Shown here one piece after another: positions 62,050 to 64,000 of a stretch of 64,000 nt of DNA. The DNA is taken from NCBI RefSeq assembly GCF_004348825.1, contig NZ_SMJU01000018.1, positions 45,871 through 109,870 on the forward strand, in the 5' to 3' direction. The stretch's first letter is position 1, and every line of letters begins with the position of its first letter. The notes under the pieces were generated by a model that worked only from the letters and a program-made list of their open reading frames with translations, was not told the DNA's origin and searched no databases. The translations under genes were made by a program, and so were the position numbers. The stretch is from Arundinibacter roseus. GTDB lineage: Bacteria; Bacteroidota; Bacteroidia; Cytophagales; Spirosomataceae.

Positions 62050-63371
62050 TGAGTTTTAAAAAAATTTCGAGAAATGTGTACGTGGCAAGCTACGCTCCGC
62101 AGGCGGGTGTACTGGTAACTTTTGGAAAAGATGCCTCCAAAGCGGTGGATCTTGCCAATGGGGAAAAACCCTCGACCACCCAAGCGGCAAATGAGTACAT
62201 CAGGCGCGGCGAACATGATGACAAGCTGCTGGTCATGCACCGGCTTGCTACCGAAAGCCCTAACAAGTGGCAGTTCATCACCACCCGCCGCAACTTTATT
62301 GGTGGACTCGGCATAGGGCCCCACCGCAAGGAAATTGTCAACCGGGAATTTAAATACGTACCGGTACTGGATCCTGCCTTCGATGAGTGGCATGAGCGCC
62401 TGGATCTGGAAGTGTACCTGGCGGCGGCCTCCTATCAGATTGCGTTTTGTGGCGAGCTTAACGTACTGCTGACACTGACCACGGACAAGAAAGTGAAGTC
62501 TCTGGAAGTGGTGGATGCCATGGAAGTGCGGGCGAAAAGGCCCGAAGCCAAATCAAACAAGGTAACAAAGTATCTGATCAGCCCCCGATTTGGCTACGAG
62601 AAAAAGGTACCCAAAGCCGATTACAAGGAAGTCAATGCCTTTGATCCATCGGCCCCTACCAAATTTGCTCAGGCGCTGATCCATGTGAAGCATCCTCTGC
62701 CGGGTCAGAAATACTACGGATTTGAGCCGTGGTGGGGCTCGGCCAAATGGACCTCCATTTCCAACCGGGTCACGGACTACTACGACGCAACCTTTGAGAA
62801 TGGCGCGTTCTTGACGCACCATGTAGACATTCCGGATGACTACTTTGATCAGGACGGCTCCACGCAGGAAGAACAGGACGAGCTGAGAAATAAGGTTCTG
62901 GATGAAATATCCAATACCCTCATTGGACTCGACAAGGCCAACAAGATCCTGTTTACGTTCTCCAAAATCACCATCGACGGCCGCACGATTCAGGGAGTGA
63001 AGGTGACGCCCATTCAGAATCCAATAAATGACGAAGCGTTCATCAAAATGTTTGAAGTGGCCAATCAGGTGCAGGCCAGCGCCCACGGTGTTCGGCCTGA
63101 TTTGGCCGGCATCACCATTGGCAATCAGCTGGGTACCAGTGGAAAAGAGATTGTGGCTTCTGCCAATTACATGCAGGACTATATGACCATTTTTGACAAG
63201 AAGCTGCTGTGCAAACCCGTGCTGTTCGCCATGCGAATTGACGGCGTGGCCGAAAGCCTGATTCCCTACGTGTACCGAATCACTTCCTACACGCAGGACG
63301 TAACGCCCAAGACCTCCCCGGACAATCCCAATAGCGAACCCGAAACCAAAGAACAGGATGCTGATAAATAG
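62049..63371 (+). CDS. Phage portal protein
   Basis: 440 residues. Portal-like features: an N-terminal region with a conserved RRNFIGGLGIG turn, wing-like strands, long helices (TQEEQDELRNKVLDEISNTL) and KVTPIQNPINDEAFIKMFEVANQVQASAHGVRPDLAG near the C terminus, typical of portal proteins of Bacteroidota phages. It forms the ring through which DNA enters the head. Next to terL as usual; overlaps the next gene by 14 bases. Confidence 0.75.
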   Translation: MSFKKISRNVYVASYAPQAGVLVTFGKDASKAVDLANGEKPSTTQAANEYIRRGEHDDKLLVMHRLATESPNKWQFITTRRNFIGGLGIGPHRKEIVNREFKYVPVLDPAFDEWHERLDLEVYLAAASYQIAFCGELNVLLTLTTDKKVKSLEVVDAMEVRAKRPEAKSNKVTKYLISPRFGYEKKVPKADYKEVNAFDPSAPTKFAQALIHVKHPLPGQKYYGFEPWWGSAKWTSISNRVTDYYDATFENGAFLTHHVDIPDDYFDQDGSTQEEQDELRNKVLDEISNTLIGLDKANKILFTFSKITIDGRTIQGVKVTPIQNPINDEAFIKMFEVANQVQASAHGVRPDLAGITIGNQLGTSGKEIVASANYMQDYMTIFDKKLLCKPVLFAMRIDGVAESLIPYVYRITSYTQDVTPKTSPDNPNSEPETKEQDADK

Positions 63372-64000
63372 TATTGAGCAGCTGAAAGAATCCATCGGAG
63401 GGATTCAGCAAACCATGAACTGGCGGACGTGGAAGCCCTTTGTGCAACAGGCCGAAATGCTCTACATCCTTCCTGCCATTGGCCAGGAGCTCTACGACGA
63501 GCTGTCAGAAGCCCAGACGCTGAGCGATAAACAAAGGACGCTGTTGGACTGGCTCCGAATGGCAATTGCCGAATATGCGGATCTTCTGGGCGGCATGCGG
63601 CTGGTGCTGCACACCTCCGACGCCGGTAAACAGGCTCCCTCTGGTGCCAACATGCAGTCGCCCGGCAAATGGATGATTGTGGCCGCCCGAAAGGAAGCCA
63701 TCAACAAGGCGGATATGGCCCTTGAACAGGCTTTGCAGTATCTGGAAAGCAACAAAGCCAATTTTACCACGTGGAAAAATTCGCTGAGCTTTACGCTTTC
63801 CAAGGAACTTTTCATTGGCTCGGCCACCGAAATGACCGCGTACTTTCCGGCAGCCCGCCACTCTCGACGGATTTACCTGGCCCTGCGGGATTACCTGCGA
63901 AAAGCCGAAAAGTTTTACATCAAACCGCTCCTAGGCGATGCGCTGTATACCTCCTGGAAAAACCGATTGGTAGCCGACAATCCCGGATGGACATCTGCGG
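63358..64000 (+). CDS. DUF6712-like head-tail connector protein (cut by window end)
   Basis: The frame is open from the ATG at 63358 to the window edge (214 codons). It begins MLINSIEQLKESIGGIQQTM and continues WKPFVQQAEMLYILPAIGQE, resembling DUF6712 proteins beside portal genes of Bacteroidota phages; a second similar half appears from about residue 170 (YLRKAEKFYIKPLLGDALYT). Probably a head completion or connector protein. It contains one GGCAATTGCC (63561). Confidence 0.65.
   Translation, partial: MLINSIEQLKESIGGIQQTMNWRTWKPFVQQAEMLYILPAIGQELYDELSEAQTLSDKQRTLLDWLRMAIAEYADLLGGMRLVLHTSDAGKQAPSGANMQSPGKWMIVAARKEAINKADMALEQALQYLESNKANFTTWKNSLSFTLSKELFIGSATEMTAYFPAARHSRRIYLALRDYLRKAEKFYIKPLLGDALYTSWKNRLVADNPGWTSA

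Larger units (their letters stand above)
30916..64000. mobile_element. Prophage (tailed, Caudoviricetes-type), right end outside the window
   Basis: From the tRNA remnant to the window edge nearly every gene is phage-like: repressor-like gene, early small genes, S49 prohead protease, scaffold-like protein, capsid, DUF1353, ParB-like protein, terminase small and large subunits, portal and a DUF6712-like connector. Interspersed cargo includes umuDC, a secreted peptidase and an ArsR-SRPBCC-DoxX operon. No integrase, tape measure or holin is visible; these may lie to the right. At least 33 kb. Confidence 0.9.

Overview
The window looks like a Bacteroidota chromosome, most likely Cytophagales-like. 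The evidence is a tamB-tamL pair, LolA-like periplasmic proteins, an outer-membrane beta-barrel receptor of the OMP_b-brl_3 type, a short ribosome hibernation factor, a DUF4286 gene, and several promoters of the Bacteroidota type (TTG or TTTG, about 20 bases, TAnnTTTG). Positions 1 to about 30,900 are host DNA. From about 30,916 to the right edge lies a prophage whose right end is outside the window.

Host part. On the minus strand: tamL (cut by the window edge), tamB and a LolA-like protein. Then cbs, a TonB-type receptor, msrB, a secreted M43-type metalloprotease, pyrD, ftsK, a LolA-like gene, purQ, an MscS-type channel, ahcY, an RND efflux pump with its adaptor but no outer-membrane factor, hpf, DUF4286, a small membrane protein, a PQQ dehydrogenase with a haem c domain, and a secreted TIM-barrel-like protein. 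Convergent pairs are usually separated by clear hairpin terminators. Nothing here suggests a biosynthetic island.

Prophage. The left edge carries the 3' tail of a tRNA gene (minus strand) followed by its terminator, as expected when a phage integrates into a tRNA 3' end. Next come a coiled-coil repressor-like gene, an operator-rich control region, an early operon of small genes, a candidate tRNA-like RNA, a winged-helix protein, umuDC, and a late block at 38.9-49.5 kb (tail-fibre-like protein, DUF1353, S49 protease, scaffold-like protein, capsid, minor structural genes, ParB-like protein, glycosyltransferase). A secreted clan-CD-like peptidase follows. From 51.5 to 57.5 kb is an array of short transcription units, most closed by a hairpin terminator and five opened by a near-identical leader element. 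A cargo operon (ArsR, SRPBCC, DoxX) comes next, then TerS, TerL, portal and a DUF6712-like connector. The integrase and most tail genes are not seen and may lie to the right.

Most notable: (1) the five-copy composite leader GGAYYG-N12-TCCGTTCTGTCGGGAG...TTTATATCAG (the GGAYYG box is absent from the first copy), which does not resemble the host promoter and probably marks a phage-specific regulon; (2) a 105-base, strongly base-paired RNA candidate at 46,625-46,729 with a three-way junction; (3) a tRNA-like fold at 33,516-33,591; (4) a methylase-like protein that lacks its catalytic motif but ends exactly in the sliding-clamp motif QLSLF; (5) a stand-alone RarA/MgsA C-terminal-like domain. All functional statements come from reading the sequence; no database search was run.
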